The notes beneath the pieces were generated by a model, which was not told where the DNA came from, ran no database searches, and saw only the letters and a program-made list of their open reading frames with translations. Made by a program: the position numbers and the translations under genes. Shown here one piece after another: positions 53,582 through 62,529 of a stretch of DNA of 64,000 nt. The stretch spans positions 310,753 to 374,752 of the forward strand of contig NZ_LMMZ01000001.1 of the NCBI RefSeq assembly GCF_001422885.1, read 5' to 3'. Position 1 is the stretch's first letter. The number at the start of each line of letters is the position of its first letter. This DNA is from Methylobacterium sp. Leaf104 (GTDB taxonomy: Bacteria > Pseudomonadota > Alphaproteobacteria > Rhizobiales > Beijerinckiaceae).

Positions 53582-54984
53582 GGCTGGGGCCGGGTTCGCT
53601 CGGCGGCCGCCTGGCGCTCCTCCTCGTGCTCGCGGTGGTAGGCGCACAGGCCGTCGCCTTCGCGATGGTCACGCGAGAATCCTCGCTCGTCGGTCGTGCG
53701 GTCGCCCGGACCCAGGTCGTCGACCGCGTCGCCACGCTGGTGCGCCTGCTCGATACGGTGCCCCCGGAGGCCGTTCCGCGCGTGGTCGAGGCCTACGGCT
53801 CCCCGCGCCACCGGTTCACCATCGATACGGTCAGCCTGGTGCCGGACAACGCCATGGACGACGACGAGGCCCGGCTCGCCGGTCGTCTCGACCGGCGCAT
53901 GCGGGACGGTGCGAGCCAAGCCCGTCTGCTCCTGGTCGAGCGGGATCAGGGGGAGGAACCATCGTCGGACCGTCTCGCCGACAGGCCGCAGGTCCTGCGC
54001 GTGTCCGTGCGCCTCGACGACGGTCGCTGGCTGAACGGTGAGGCGCCGCTGGCGCTTCCGACGCCGCCCTGGGTCCGCATCGGCCTGATCCAGATCGCCG
54101 CCAGCGTCATCGCCGTGCTGGTCGTGACCGGCATGGCCATGCAGGGCATCGTCGGGCCGGTGAAGGACCTGGCCTCGACCGCCGAACGAGCCGGTCGGGG
54201 CGTCGCCGTCGAGCCCCTGCCCGAGAGGGGACCACGCGAGCTGCGCACCATGACGGCGGCCTTCAACGAGATGCAGGCGCGCTCGCGGGCCTTCGTCTCG
54301 GACCGCACCCGCATGCTCGCCGCCATTAGCCACGACCTGCGCACCCCCATCGCCTCGCTTTGGCTGCGGGCGGAGATGGTGGAGGATGCGGAGCTGCGCG
54401 ACGCCATGGTGCGCACGATCTCGGAGATGCGCGAGATGGTCGAGGCGACGCTCGCCTTCGCGCGCGACGATGCCCTCGCCCAGGACGACGCACCACTCGA
54501 CCTTGCCGCCCTGGTTCGGACAATCGCCGACGACCACCGGGTCCTCGGACATGACGCTGCCGCGACCGCTCCGTCATCCCTTCCGTTCCACGGCCGCTCG
54601 ATGGCCCTTCGCCGCGCGTTCGACAACCTTGTGGCGAATGCGGTCCGCTATGGCGGGTGTGCCCGGATCGGCCTGGATCGCCGTGACGGTGACATCGTTC
54701 TCACCGTCGACGACGACGGTCCCGGCATACCGCCGGACCGGATCGAGGAGATGTTCGCTCCCTTCGCGCGCCTGGAGGATTCTCGCAGCACCGAAACCGG
54801 GGGCGTCGGCCTCGGCCTCGCCATCGCGCGTTCGGCCATCCGTGCGCACGGAGGCGACATCAGGCTGTTCAATCGGGCGGAAGGAGGTTTCAGGGCCGAG
54901 GCGACCTTGCCGGTTCCGAAGGAAGGAAGCGGTGTCAGGGCATCGCAGGCTCAAGAAGATCGCGAGATGCGTACGAGAGCTTGA
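53578..54984 (+). CDS. Two-component sensor histidine kinase
   Basis: A 468-residue inner-membrane kinase. Membrane segments are at about residues 8-30 and 160-185, flanking a periplasmic sensor of ~130 residues. HAMP is followed by HisKA with the histidine in AAISHDLRTPIASLWLR. The ATPase has N-box FDNLVANAVRYGG and G-boxes DDDGPGIPPDR and GVGLGLAIARS. The GTG start at 53578 overlaps the regulator stop. The signal is unknown. Confidence 0.93.
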   Translation: MRLGPGSLGGRLALLLVLAVVGAQAVAFAMVTRESSLVGRAVARTQVVDRVATLVRLLDTVPPEAVPRVVEAYGSPRHRFTIDTVSLVPDNAMDDDEARLAGRLDRRMRDGASQARLLLVERDQGEEPSSDRLADRPQVLRVSVRLDDGRWLNGEAPLALPTPPWVRIGLIQIAASVIAVLVVTGMAMQGIVGPVKDLASTAERAGRGVAVEPLPERGPRELRTMTAAFNEMQARSRAFVSDRTRMLAAISHDLRTPIASLWLRAEMVEDAELRDAMVRTISEMREMVEATLAFARDDALAQDDAPLDLAALVRTIADDHRVLGHDAAATAPSSLPFHGRSMALRRAFDNLVANAVRYGGCARIGLDRRDGDIVLTVDDDGPGIPPDRIEEMFAPFARLEDSRSTETGGVGLGLAIARSAIRAHGGDIRLFNRAEGGFRAEATLPVPKEGSGVRASQAQEDREMRTRA

Positions 54985-55084
54985 TGCGGGTCATCCGCCT
55001 TGACGGCCCCGCCCGACCCACGCAACACCACCGCTCTCGTAAGTGGAATTTTTTGGAACCCGTTCGCGATATCGACGTTTCATG

Positions 55085-55178
55085 CGCGCGAGGCCATCGA
55101 TTGGCTCGCTAAGCGGGCGCCGGGTCAGGCATCCGGCGACCCTTGTCATCACGTTGCTCCAAGGAGGATGTGGTCATG
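55085..55178 (+). promoter_or_regulatory. Possible ROSE-type RNA thermometer of hsp20
   Basis: The leader has a strong helix (GGGCGCCGG pairing with CCGGCG-A-CCC around 55115-55142). Next to the ATG, TTGCTCC-AA-GGAGGAT (55153-55168) masks the ribosome binding site. The TTGCTCC/GGAGGAT arrangement is the hallmark of ROSE thermometers of rhizobial small heat-shock genes. This is a recognition by pattern only; folding was not computed. Confidence 0.5.
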
Positions 55179-55658
55179 AGGACCCTCGATTTTGCCCCTC
55201 TCTACCGTTCCACCGTCGGCTTCGACCGTTTGTTCTCCCTGCTGGATCAGGCCACCCAGGCCGAGACATCCGCGACATGGCCACCCTACGACATCGAGAG
55301 GGTGGAGGACGACGCGTACAGGATCACCATGGCCGTCGCCGGCTTTGCGCCCGACGAGATCGATCTGACCCAGCACGATACGACCCTCCAGGTCACCGGC
55401 CAGAGGAACTCGTCCGAGGGTGAGCGCCAACTACTGCATCGCGGCATCGCAGCCCGAACCTTCCGTCAGACCTTCAACCTAGCCGATCACGTGAAGGTCG
55501 TCGGGGCGAACCTTGAGAACGGCCTGCTGACCGTCAACCTCAAGCGTGAGGTGCCCGAGGCCCTGAAGCCGAGGCGCATCCCCATCGGCGGGACGCAGGC
55601 CGCCGTCGGGCAGGACAACGCTCAGCCTCGGATCGAGACCGAGCGCAAGGCGGCTTGA
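55176..55658 (+). CDS. Small heat-shock protein Hsp20
   Basis: A 160-residue chaperone with the alpha-crystallin domain: PPYDIERVEDDAYRITMAVAG, DEIDLTQHDTTLQVTG, AARTFRQTFNLADHVKV, and the signature-like GANLENGLLTVNLKREVPE. It holds unfolded proteins for refolding by DnaK. It closely resembles IbpA-type proteins of Rhizobiales. ATG at 55176 lies after AAGGAGG inside a possible thermometer hairpin. Confidence 0.93.
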   Translation: MRTLDFAPLYRSTVGFDRLFSLLDQATQAETSATWPPYDIERVEDDAYRITMAVAGFAPDEIDLTQHDTTLQVTGQRNSSEGERQLLHRGIAARTFRQTFNLADHVKVVGANLENGLLTVNLKREVPEALKPRRIPIGGTQAAVGQDNAQPRIETERKAA

Positions 55659-55677
55659 GTTCCGCCACCCGTCGAAC

Positions 55678-55707
55678 GCCCTCCCTTGCTTGCCGGCGAG
55701 GGAGGGC
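55678..55707. repeat. Inverted repeat between hsp20 and the next gene
   Basis: GCCCTCCCT (55678-55686) mirrored by AGGGAGGGC (55699-55707). It lies 20 bases after the hsp20 stop. Without a T run it may stabilise the hsp20 mRNA or weaken read-through to the downstream gene. Confidence 0.45.
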
Positions 55708-55743
55708 ACCGCCCATCCAACCCATCTTCAGGAGGGATGATCG

Positions 55744-56250
55744 ATGTCGATGATGGAGAGCTTCAGTTCCCGAACCAGCGCCGTGAACCCAGCCGGCGCG
55801 CACCCGGCCTCGTTCGAGGCATGGCAGGCGCTCGTCGCTCCGGGCGACGTGTTCCGTCACCCCAGGGAGGTGTTGGCCCACCCTGGGCTCTCAATGGGGG
55901 AGAGGCGCGCGATCCTCGCCTCCTGGGCGTCCGATGCGAGCGCCCTTGAGAGCGCGCCGAGCATGCGCTGCCTCACGGGCAGCAGGGCCGAGCCGGTCTC
56001 CGTCGATGCCGTCCTTTCTGCGCTTGGCGAACTCGACCGCAAGTCGGCGCCGAAGTTCAAATCGGTGACGTCCGCAGGTCCGCCGAGGCAGCCCAGGCAA
56101 CGACGCCTACGACGTCTCGCGGATCTACACTGGTACGTTCGGCTGGGACGGCGTGACGATGACGACGATCCGCCGCCGTGTCCGGTGATGTCGATGCCAC
56201 GTCCGAAGACGCCCCCGGATGCCTCGCTTGCCGCTGCCATTCCAGCCTAG
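55744..56250 (+). CDS. Hypothetical protein following hsp20
   Basis: A 168-residue protein (MSMMESFSSRTSAVNPAGA). The N-terminal part contains PGDVFRHPREVLAHPGLS and GERRAILASWASDASAL, a helical segment often encoded next to stress genes in Methylobacterium. The C-terminal ~60 residues are low-complexity (Arg, Asp, Pro). AGGAGGG lies eight bases before ATG. The function is unknown; it is probably co-regulated with hsp20. Confidence 0.65.
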   Translation: MSMMESFSSRTSAVNPAGAHPASFEAWQALVAPGDVFRHPREVLAHPGLSMGERRAILASWASDASALESAPSMRCLTGSRAEPVSVDAVLSALGELDRKSAPKFKSVTSAGPPRQPRQRRLRRLADLHWYVRLGRRDDDDDPPPCPVMSMPRPKTPPDASLAAAIPA

Positions 56251-56297
56251 CGGTTGGCATCGTTCCCTGACGCGGTTGGCGTCCTAGATTGATCCGG

Positions 56298-56332
56298 ACG
56301 GCCCGACGTTCCGCTTGGCGGCGTCGGGCCGT
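56298..56332 (+). terminator. Possible terminator after the hsp20-linked gene
   Basis: An 11-base-pair stem ACGGCCCGACG / CGTCGGGCCGT with a 13-base loop, followed by CGTGCGTTTTG. Strong stem but interrupted T run. Confidence 0.5.
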
Positions 56333-56417
56333 CGTGCGTTTTGAGAACCCGGACCAAGGCGGCGATTGCTTTCAATCGTTCGCTCCACAATTTTTGCGCG
56401 CTACCGAGCGTCACCCG

Positions 56418-57023
56418 ATGGATAAGTTTTTCTACTATCTCGTCACTCTCTTCGAGTCGGTCCTCGGGGTCTTCGGCGTTCGGACCTTCTACGATCAGCC
56501 TCGGTACACAGTCGTTGAACGTCTCGACCGTGGTGTCGAAATCCGAGCCTACGAGCCCCGCCTCGCCGTCGAGACCGACGGGCGCGGACAGGGTGATGGC
56601 GAGGCGTTCGGACGGCTCTTCCGTTACATCACCGGCGCGAACCAGCGGGGCGACCGCATCGCGATGACCGCCCCCGTGGAAACCGGAGGTCAACGCATCG
56701 CGATGACGGTTCCGGTCGAGCAGGGCTCGGGGGGAACGATGCGGTTCTTCCTTCCACGCGAGGTAGCCGAGGCCGGGGCCCCGGAGCCCACCGAGGCAGG
56801 CGTCCGTCTCGTCCTCGTCCCGGCTGAGAAGATCGCCGCCCTCCGCTTCTCAGGCTCCATCACGCCTGAGGCTCGGGCCGAACAGGAGCGTATCCTGACC
56901 GCGGTGCTGTCCACCGCCGGCCGGAAGGCAAGCGCTCCACCCGTCTTCATGGGCTATGACCCACCCTTCGCGATCCCGTTCCTTCGCCGGAACGAGGTGG
57001 CCGCACGACTGCCTGGACCCTAA
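56418..57023 (+). CDS. SOUL family heme-binding protein
   Basis: A 201-residue protein with an N-terminal hydrophobic anchor (FFYYLVTLFESVLGVFGVRT) and a SOUL domain: VVERLDRGVEIRAYEPRLAV, FGRLFRYITGANQRGDRIAM, TAPVETGGQRIAMTVPVEQG, and the C-terminal GYDPPFAIPFLRRNEV. SOUL proteins bind heme or related tetrapyrroles. The start is ATG at 56418; the open frame upstream has no homology. Confidence 0.9.
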   Translation: MDKFFYYLVTLFESVLGVFGVRTFYDQPRYTVVERLDRGVEIRAYEPRLAVETDGRGQGDGEAFGRLFRYITGANQRGDRIAMTAPVETGGQRIAMTVPVEQGSGGTMRFFLPREVAEAGAPEPTEAGVRLVLVPAEKIAALRFSGSITPEARAEQERILTAVLSTAGRKASAPPVFMGYDPPFAIPFLRRNEVAARLPGP

Positions 57024-57410
57024 CCAGCCTATGGCTTCAACACCGGTCGCGGACGTTCGGCACATCTCGGGTAGCCAGAAATCCATGGTAGGCCGACTGC
57101 GCTAATGGGACACGACCTGACCTGATGGTCGCCCGTATGGCGTCTACCACGGACCATACGGGCACCTGTAAATGGTCAGGCTCCAAGGCAGAACTGGATC
57201 ACCCGAGGCGTGAGAGCGACTTCGGCATCTATGCACGGCCGGCCGTAAGCAGACCTTCTGAACTCGACCCAGACTCGCCATCGAGACCTATCGGCTAGTC
57301 GTCCAGAAGCGGTCGTTGGTCAGCCGTCAATGCCCGCATCAATCTCACGTGGGAGGTCTTGAGCCTTGACCGTTGGCGTCAACCCAGTCCTCGCCTAGTC
57401 TCGGTCCATC
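57024..57410. other. Gap with inverted and direct repeats
   Basis: No gene is seen. There is a perfect 10-base inverted repeat GCCCGTATGG (57131-57140) / CCATACGGGC (57154-57163), and the 14-mer TAATGGGACACGAC at 57103-57116, which recurs at 62903-62916. These may be scars of lost insertion sequences. Confidence 0.45.
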
Positions 57411-58313
57411 ATGGAACTGAAATGGCTTGAGGACTTCGTCAGCCTCGCACGCACCGGCAGCTTCTCGCGCTCCGCCGAGGAACGGCACGTCACGCAATCC
57501 GCCTTCAGCCGCCGCATCCAGGCCCTGGAGGCCTGGCTCGGCGTGCCGCTGATCGACCGCAGCACCTATCCGACCACGCTGACCACCGCGGGGCGGGAGT
57601 TCCGCGAGAACGCTGAGGAGACCGTGCGCATGCTCCACGGCAGCCGCTCGGCTCTGCGGGCCAGCGCGAGGCCGAGCAACCAGAGCGTCGCGGTTGCGGC
57701 CCTCCACACCCTCGCCCTGAGCTTCTTCCCAGCCTGGTTGCGCCGGATCGAGGCGCAGACAGGCCCCTTGGGCAGCCGGCTCCTGCCCGACGACTTCCAC
57801 GCCTGCGTGCAGGCGCTCGTCGAGGGCGGTTACGACTTCCTGCTGACCTTCCACCATCCAAGCGTGCCGAACCCGCTCGATCCGACGCTGTTCCCACACC
57901 TCGTCGTAGGTAAGGACAGCATGGTGCCCGTCCGAAGCGCGTCCCCGGTGGCCGACGAGGCATCCCTGCCGCTGTTGGGGTATTCGCAGAACTCCTTCCT
58001 CGGACGGGTGGCGACACTGGCGCAGGCGGCGTCGAGTGGGCCTCCCGCCACGGTCTCGCACACCAACGAGAACGCCATGGCCGAGGCGTTGAGGTTCATG
58101 GTGCTGGAAGGACACGGGTTGGCCTGGCTCCCCGGCAGCCTCGTCGTGACCGACTTGGCCGAGGGCAGGCTGGTCGCCATGGGCGAGGCCGTGCCCCTGG
58201 AGATCCGGCTCTATCGCAACGCCGCGCACCGACGGTCCTCCGTGGCCGCCGTCTGGCAGGCCGCCGAGACGCTGGACACCTCAACTATGCAGGATCGGAA
58301 TATGCCTGTCTAA
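57411..58313 (+). CDS. LysR-family transcriptional regulator
   Basis: A 300-residue regulator. The N-terminal HTH reads MELKWLEDFVSLARTGSFSR, SAEERHVTQSAFSRRIQALE, with wing TTLTTAGREF. A periplasmic-binding-like effector domain follows. The C terminus LEGHGLAWLPGSLV is typical. It resembles YjiE/HypT-type LysR proteins that respond to oxidants. It is read toward an aspartate/glutamate racemase gene 60 bases away, a likely target or partner. Confidence 0.9.
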   Translation: MELKWLEDFVSLARTGSFSRSAEERHVTQSAFSRRIQALEAWLGVPLIDRSTYPTTLTTAGREFRENAEETVRMLHGSRSALRASARPSNQSVAVAALHTLALSFFPAWLRRIEAQTGPLGSRLLPDDFHACVQALVEGGYDFLLTFHHPSVPNPLDPTLFPHLVVGKDSMVPVRSASPVADEASLPLLGYSQNSFLGRVATLAQAASSGPPATVSHTNENAMAEALRFMVLEGHGLAWLPGSLVVTDLAEGRLVAMGEAVPLEIRLYRNAAHRRSSVAAVWQAAETLDTSTMQDRNMPV

Positions 58314-58373
58314 GACGGCATTGGACGCAGGCTCCGACCGAGACGCATCGTGCCCGCACAACAGGAGGCGGCG

Positions 58374-59087
58374 ATGCTCGGTGTGCTTGGTGGGATGGGT
58401 CCGATGGCGACCGTCGACTTCATGGGCAAGGTCGTCCGGAACACGCCGGCCGCCTGCGACCAGGACCACATCGAGATGGTCGTGTGCTCCGCCGCCAACA
58501 TTCCCGACCGCACGGCCGCGATCCTCGGCGAAGGCACCGATCCCCTACCCGCGATGCGCGATGCCCTGCGGCGGCTTGAGGCGGCCGGCGCGACCCGCAT
58601 CGCGGTCCCCTGCAACACCGCGCATCACTGGCACACCGCACTGCAGGCGGAGACGTCCGTTCCCGTCCTGCACATCGTGGACGCGGTGGCGGAAACACTG
58701 GCGGGCGAGGCGGGATGCCGGGTCGGGGTGCTGGCGACCGATGGTACGATCCGCGCCGGGATCTACGGTACGCGATTGGCCGAGCGCGGGTTCGCCTGCC
58801 AGGTCCCGAATGCAACCGGGCAGGCCGAGGTCATGCGGGCGATCCGCCTGGTGAAGGCCGGATACCCGATGGAGGCACGCACGATCCTGCGAACCCAGGC
58901 CGAGGCGTTGATCGCGGCGGGCTGCAACCGGGTCGTCATGGCCTGCACCGAGATCCCGGTGGCGCTGGCCTCCGTCGAGGGGCCACTAGGCGACGCGCTG
59001 CTGGATGCGACCGACGCGCTGGCCCAGGCCTGCGTCCGTGTCTGCATGGCCGATGCCCAGGTCCCTGCGCTCGCCATCGCGGCCTGA
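58374..59087 (+). CDS. Aspartate/glutamate racemase family protein
   Basis: A 237-residue PLP-independent racemase. The two catalytic cysteines are in VPCNTAHHWH and MACTEIPVAL; the start MLGVLGGMGPMATVDFMGKV is the family signature. It would interconvert D- and L-aspartate or glutamate. ATG at 58374 is chosen because AGGAGG lies five bases upstream, although an in-frame GTG exists at 58350. It lies in tandem with the LysR gene. Confidence 0.9.
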   Translation: MLGVLGGMGPMATVDFMGKVVRNTPAACDQDHIEMVVCSAANIPDRTAAILGEGTDPLPAMRDALRRLEAAGATRIAVPCNTAHHWHTALQAETSVPVLHIVDAVAETLAGEAGCRVGVLATDGTIRAGIYGTRLAERGFACQVPNATGQAEVMRAIRLVKAGYPMEARTILRTQAEALIAAGCNRVVMACTEIPVALASVEGPLGDALLDATDALAQACVRVCMADAQVPALAIAA

Positions 59088-59089
59088 CT

Positions 59090-59479
59090 TCAACCCGCGT
59101 CGCCGGCCGCCTTCTTCCGGCCGCGCGATGTCGGTCGTTGCGGCAGGCTGCTTCCGTAGGTCCGCCACCAAGCGTCCAGCGCCTCCATGGTCGGACCGAG
59201 CCCACGCGCCTTCTCCGTGATCGCGTACTCGACTCGCGGCGGCACCTCCGCGAACACGGTGCGGTCCACCAGGCCGTCGGCTTCCAGCTCCCGCAACTGC
59301 GCCGTCAGCATGTGCTGGGTGATGCCGGGGATGGCCTTGCGAAGCTCCCCGAAGCGGTGGACCCGCTGGTTGAGCAGCCACATGATCTCCAGCTTCCACT
59401 TGCCCGAGAGCAGCGCGAAGGCGCGCCGCATCTCCTCGTGCATGTTGACCGCCTCGCCAGGCATGGTCTGGCTTTCCAT
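59090..59479 (-). CDS. HxlR-family transcriptional regulator
   Basis: A ~129-residue winged-helix repressor or activator: FALLSGKWKLEIMWLLNQRV, RFGELRKAIPGITQHMLTAQ, LRELEADGLVDRTVFAEVPP, RVEYAITEKARGL. These are the family signatures. ATG at 59479 (MESQTM) is chosen; a GTG lies nine bases earlier. Divergent from the DoxX-like and SDR genes, which it probably controls. HxlR proteins often sense electrophiles or quinones through cysteine, but this one has none in the typical N-terminal position. Confidence 0.9.
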   Translation of the reverse strand: MESQTMPGEAVNMHEEMRRAFALLSGKWKLEIMWLLNQRVHRFGELRKAIPGITQHMLTAQLRELEADGLVDRTVFAEVPPRVEYAITEKARGLGPTMEALDAWWRTYGSSLPQRPTSRGRKKAAGDAG

Positions 59480-59632
59480 ACTAGCCACCAGAAATTCATC
59501 CTACTTGTCGGCATCCATCTTAGCTGACATTTTCGGTTGGCGCTTCAATCGCGCAACCGAAAACCGGGTTTTCCAAACGATCCCGTCGATGCCGAAAGCC
59601 TTGCCGCCCCCCGCGGCAGGAATGGATGAGCC

Positions 59633-60022
59633 ATGTCTGAAGTCACCATTTACTGGGCCAGCACCGCATTGCTGTGCCTGCTCTACCTGACCTCCGCTTT
59701 CCTCTACGTCACCAAGGGAACCTGGACCCGGCAGGCGCTCGCCGACCTCGGCTACCCCGCCTACCTCGTGCCCTTCATGGCCGTCGTGAAGATCGCCGGC
59801 CCGGCCGTGATCCTGTCCCGGTTCAGCGTGTCGCTCAGCGACCTCGCCTATGCCGGCCTGTTCTATCACCTCGTGCTGTCCGGCCTCGCCCATCTCGGCG
59901 TCCGCAAGCCCCTCGGGGCGCTTCCCGCCGTGATCGGGCTCGTCCTGCTGGCCGCTTCCTTCACCACCCAGAACACCGCCCGCGCCATCCCGTCGCCGTA
60001 CCCCCTCGCGGCCGCCTTCTGA
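59633..60022 (+). CDS. DoxX-like membrane protein
   Basis: A 129-residue protein with four membrane helices (ASTALLCLLYLTSAFLYVT, YLVPFMAVVKIAGPAVIL, LAYAGLFYHLVLSGLAHLG, LPAVIGLVLLAASFTT), the DoxX_2 layout. Such proteins often sit beside oxidoreductase genes regulated by HxlR factors. It precedes an SDR gene by 43 bases. Confidence 0.85.
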   Translation: MSEVTIYWASTALLCLLYLTSAFLYVTKGTWTRQALADLGYPAYLVPFMAVVKIAGPAVILSRFSVSLSDLAYAGLFYHLVLSGLAHLGVRKPLGALPAVIGLVLLAASFTTQNTARAIPSPYPLAAAF

Positions 60023-60065
60023 CGCCCCGGCGACCTCGCACGCGACGAAACCCAAGGAGCATCCC

Positions 60066-60809
60066 ATGAACCGACTCGATGGAAAGATCGCCCTCGTGAC
60101 CGGCGCCGGCCGCGGCATCGGCCGTGCCACCGCCAAGCTGTTCGCGGCGGAAGGCGCGACGGTCGCGGTCCTCTCGCGCACCGCAGCCAACGTCGATGCC
60201 GTGGTCGCCGACATCGAGGCCGCCGGTGGCACCGCCCTCGGCGTCGTCTGCGACCTCGGAGACGCCGGGCAGATCGAGGCAGGCGTCGCCAAGGTCGTCG
60301 CCGCCTATGGCCGGATCGACATCCTCGTGAACAACGCATTCGACCCCTCCGCGCCGTACTCCTCGATCATCGACCTCTCGGTGGAGCAACTGCAGCGCAA
60401 CTTCGAGATGGGGCCTATCGCCTACCTGCGGACCATGCAGGCCTGCCACCCCCATCTCAAGGCGAGCGGCGAAGGGCGCGTCATCAACTTCGGGTCGATG
60501 GCCGGCATCTCCGGCCTCGCCGGCATGGGCCCCTACAACATGGCCAAGGAGGCGGTGCGCGCCCTGACGCGGACGGCCGCGCGCGAATGGGGTGCCGATA
60601 AGATCACCGTGAACAACGTCCTGCCCGTCGCGGAGACCTGGGGAGCCGAGGCCAACGTGCCGCCCCCGACCAATCCCCTCGGTCGCTACGGTTCGCCGGA
60701 GGAGGACATCGCCCCCGTGGTCCTGTTCCTCGCGAGCAAGGATGCGCAGTTCCTGACCGGCTACACACTCACGCCGGACGGCGGCATGATCATCGACAGT
60801 GCACGCTGA
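60066..60809 (+). CDS. SDR-family oxidoreductase
   Basis: A 247-residue NAD(P)-dependent dehydrogenase. The cofactor motif is LVTGAGRGIGRATA. NNAF replaces the usual NNAG, the serine lies in VINFGSMAGISG, and the catalytic pair YxxxK in GPYNMAKEAVRAL. The C terminus TGYTLTPDGGMIID is typical. Ribosome binding site AAGGAG precedes the ATG. With the DoxX-like gene it forms an HxlR-linked operon, probably for detoxifying a reactive carbonyl or quinone. Confidence 0.92.
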   Translation: MNRLDGKIALVTGAGRGIGRATAKLFAAEGATVAVLSRTAANVDAVVADIEAAGGTALGVVCDLGDAGQIEAGVAKVVAAYGRIDILVNNAFDPSAPYSSIIDLSVEQLQRNFEMGPIAYLRTMQACHPHLKASGEGRVINFGSMAGISGLAGMGPYNMAKEAVRALTRTAAREWGADKITVNNVLPVAETWGAEANVPPPTNPLGRYGSPEEDIAPVVLFLASKDAQFLTGYTLTPDGGMIIDSAR

Positions 60810-61004
60810 GATCAATGTCCTCAAGGGTCACCGATCCTGCCGACTTTACCAGCGTCCGCTTCGATGCCTTGGCCGACCAGAAGCGGACGGTCTCAAACCC
60901 ACCCAACCCGGTCGTAAAACGGACGGACGGGTCTCGACCCAACCCAGTCGCCTAGATCGCCGTTTGCGTTTCTCCAAAACGGTCGTTCGCCGGACCTCCA
61001 GCAA

Positions 61005-61520
61005 TTCGACGAGGTCCTTGCCCATGCCTGGAAAAGCTCGCGACGCACCGGCAAGCCGTTGTCGCTCCCGATCGTCGATGCCGACTACTTCAAGCGGTAC
61101 AACGACCGCTATGGCCATGCCGTCGGCGACGCGATGCTGAAGGGGCTCGCGCAGTGCCTCGCAGGTAGCGTGCACCGGCCGAACGACCTCGTGGCTCGGG
61201 TAGGAGGGGAGGAATTCGGCCTGCTGCTACCCGACACTGACGGGCCGGGGGCACTACACGTCGCGAAGGAGGTGCACGCTCGGATCGCGGGACTCGGCGT
61301 CGCTTCCGCCGGCATTGGGGCGGGAGCGGTGACCGTGAGCATCGGCATAGCGGAGATGAGTGACTGCGATGAGAAGGAAGCGGATCTCTATCGACATGCC
61401 GACGAGGCGCTTTAAGTGGCGAAAGCCAAGGGGCGGAACAGAACGGAGCAATCCGGCCGGGGCATAGAGCCAGTGAGCTCGCTTCGGATCGTCGCCAACC
61501 GCGAGGTGGTGGCATCCTGA
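61005..61520 (+). pseudogene. Diguanylate cyclase (GGDEF) remnant
   Basis: The frame reads QFDEVLAHAWKSSRRTGKPL, then VDADYFKRYNDRYGHAVGDAM, ARVGGEEFGLLLPDT and VSIGIAEMS, clearly a GGDEF domain. The 5' part (sensor domain and LTGL-NR start) is missing. The conserved ADEALY-AKAKGRNR end is broken by TAA (61413-61415) in place of the tyrosine codon; the frame then continues to a second stop at 61518. It is therefore non-functional. The 180 bases before it show no gene. Confidence 0.85.
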
Positions 61521-61616
61521 CCGGGCAACGCCGACCGAATGCCAGTGTCCGGGCGTGACCGGCAGCGGATCGCTCGGACTGGATTGCGATGGCGGAAAGC
61601 ATAGCTGAAAATGGGG

Positions 61617-61870
61617 CTACGTCCCCAAGATGAGATCCCAAATCCGGGTTGCGAGCGTCTCCAACACGAACGGTTTGGTCAGGACCTGCATGCCGCGCGA
61701 CAGGTAGCCGTCCAGAGCACTGCGTTCTCGGCGTAGCCGGTGATGAAGAGCAGCTTCAGGCCGGGACGCCGCTACCGCCCGGCATCCGCTATCTGCCGCC
61801 CGCTCCAACCTCCAGGAAGTCCGATGTCGGGCACCTGCAGATCAATTCGGACGTCGGACTGCACTCAAGG
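61617..61870 (-). pseudogene. Response-regulator receiver remnant
   Basis: The minus strand reads VRIDLQVPDIGLPGGWSGRQ, then an in-frame TAG, RRPGLKLLFITGYAENAVL, a frameshift, and DGYLSRGMQVLTKPFVLETL to the stop at 61617. These are the second half of a CheY-like receiver (DIGLPGG-type aspartate region, ITGYAE, TKPF). The N-terminal half is absent. One stop and one frameshift show decay. Confidence 0.85.
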
Positions 61871-61953
61871 ACGCTAGCTCCCTCAACGCGACAGCGCGGT
61901 TGATGAGGCTGCCCGGACGAGGTCCGGGCAGCCTGGCGCGGCCTTGCGAAAGG

Positions 61954-62529
61954 CTACTTCGGCATCAGGACGGTGTCGACGACGTGGATAACGCCGTTCG
62001 ACTGCATCACGTCCGCGATGGTGACGGTCGACATGCCACCCTTTCCGTCGACGAGCTCGATCTTGCCACCCTTCTCCTCGGCGGTGAGGCTGCCGCCCTC
62101 GACCGTCTTCAGCATGGCCTTTCCACCGCCGGCCTTGATCGCCTTCTGGAGATCGGCCGCCGTCATCGTGCCGGCCACCACGTGGTAGGTCAGGATCTTG
62201 GTCAGCGTGGCCTTGTTCTCCGGCTTGACCAGCGTGTCGACCGTGCCGGCCGGGAGCTTGGCGAAGGCGGCGTTGGTCGGCGCGAACACGGTGAACGGAC
62301 CCTTGCCAGAGAGCGTGTCAACGAGGCCGGCAGCCTTGACGGCTGCGACCAGGGTGGTGTGGTCCTTCGAATTGACCGCGTTCTCGACGATGGTCTTCGA
62401 CGGGTACATCGGCGCCCCACCGACCATCACCGTCTTCTCTTCCGCCGCCTGGGCCGCTGAGCCAAACGCGCCGACGCCCGTGAGCGCCATGGCGACGGTG
62501 AGGCTTGCGACCTTGAACATGCGAGTCAT
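61954..62529 (-). CDS. Exported fasciclin-domain protein
   Basis: A 191-residue protein with a signal peptide ([20 protein letters not shown], cleavage after AQA) and one FAS1 domain: [19 protein letters not shown] (H1 motif), [15 protein letters not shown], and the C-terminal [15 protein letters not shown] (H2). Single-FAS1 proteins mediate adhesion or matrix contact. The domain is complete. Confidence 0.93.
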   Translation of the reverse strand: MTRMFKVASLTVAMALTGVGAFGSAAQAAEEKTVMVGGAPMYPSKTIVENAVNSKDHTTLVAAVKAAGLVDTLSGKGPFTVFAPTNAAFAKLPAGTVDTLVKPENKATLTKILTYHVVAGTMTAADLQKAIKAGGGKAMLKTVEGGSLTAEEKGGKIELVDGKGGMSTVTIADVMQSNGVIHVVDTVLMPK

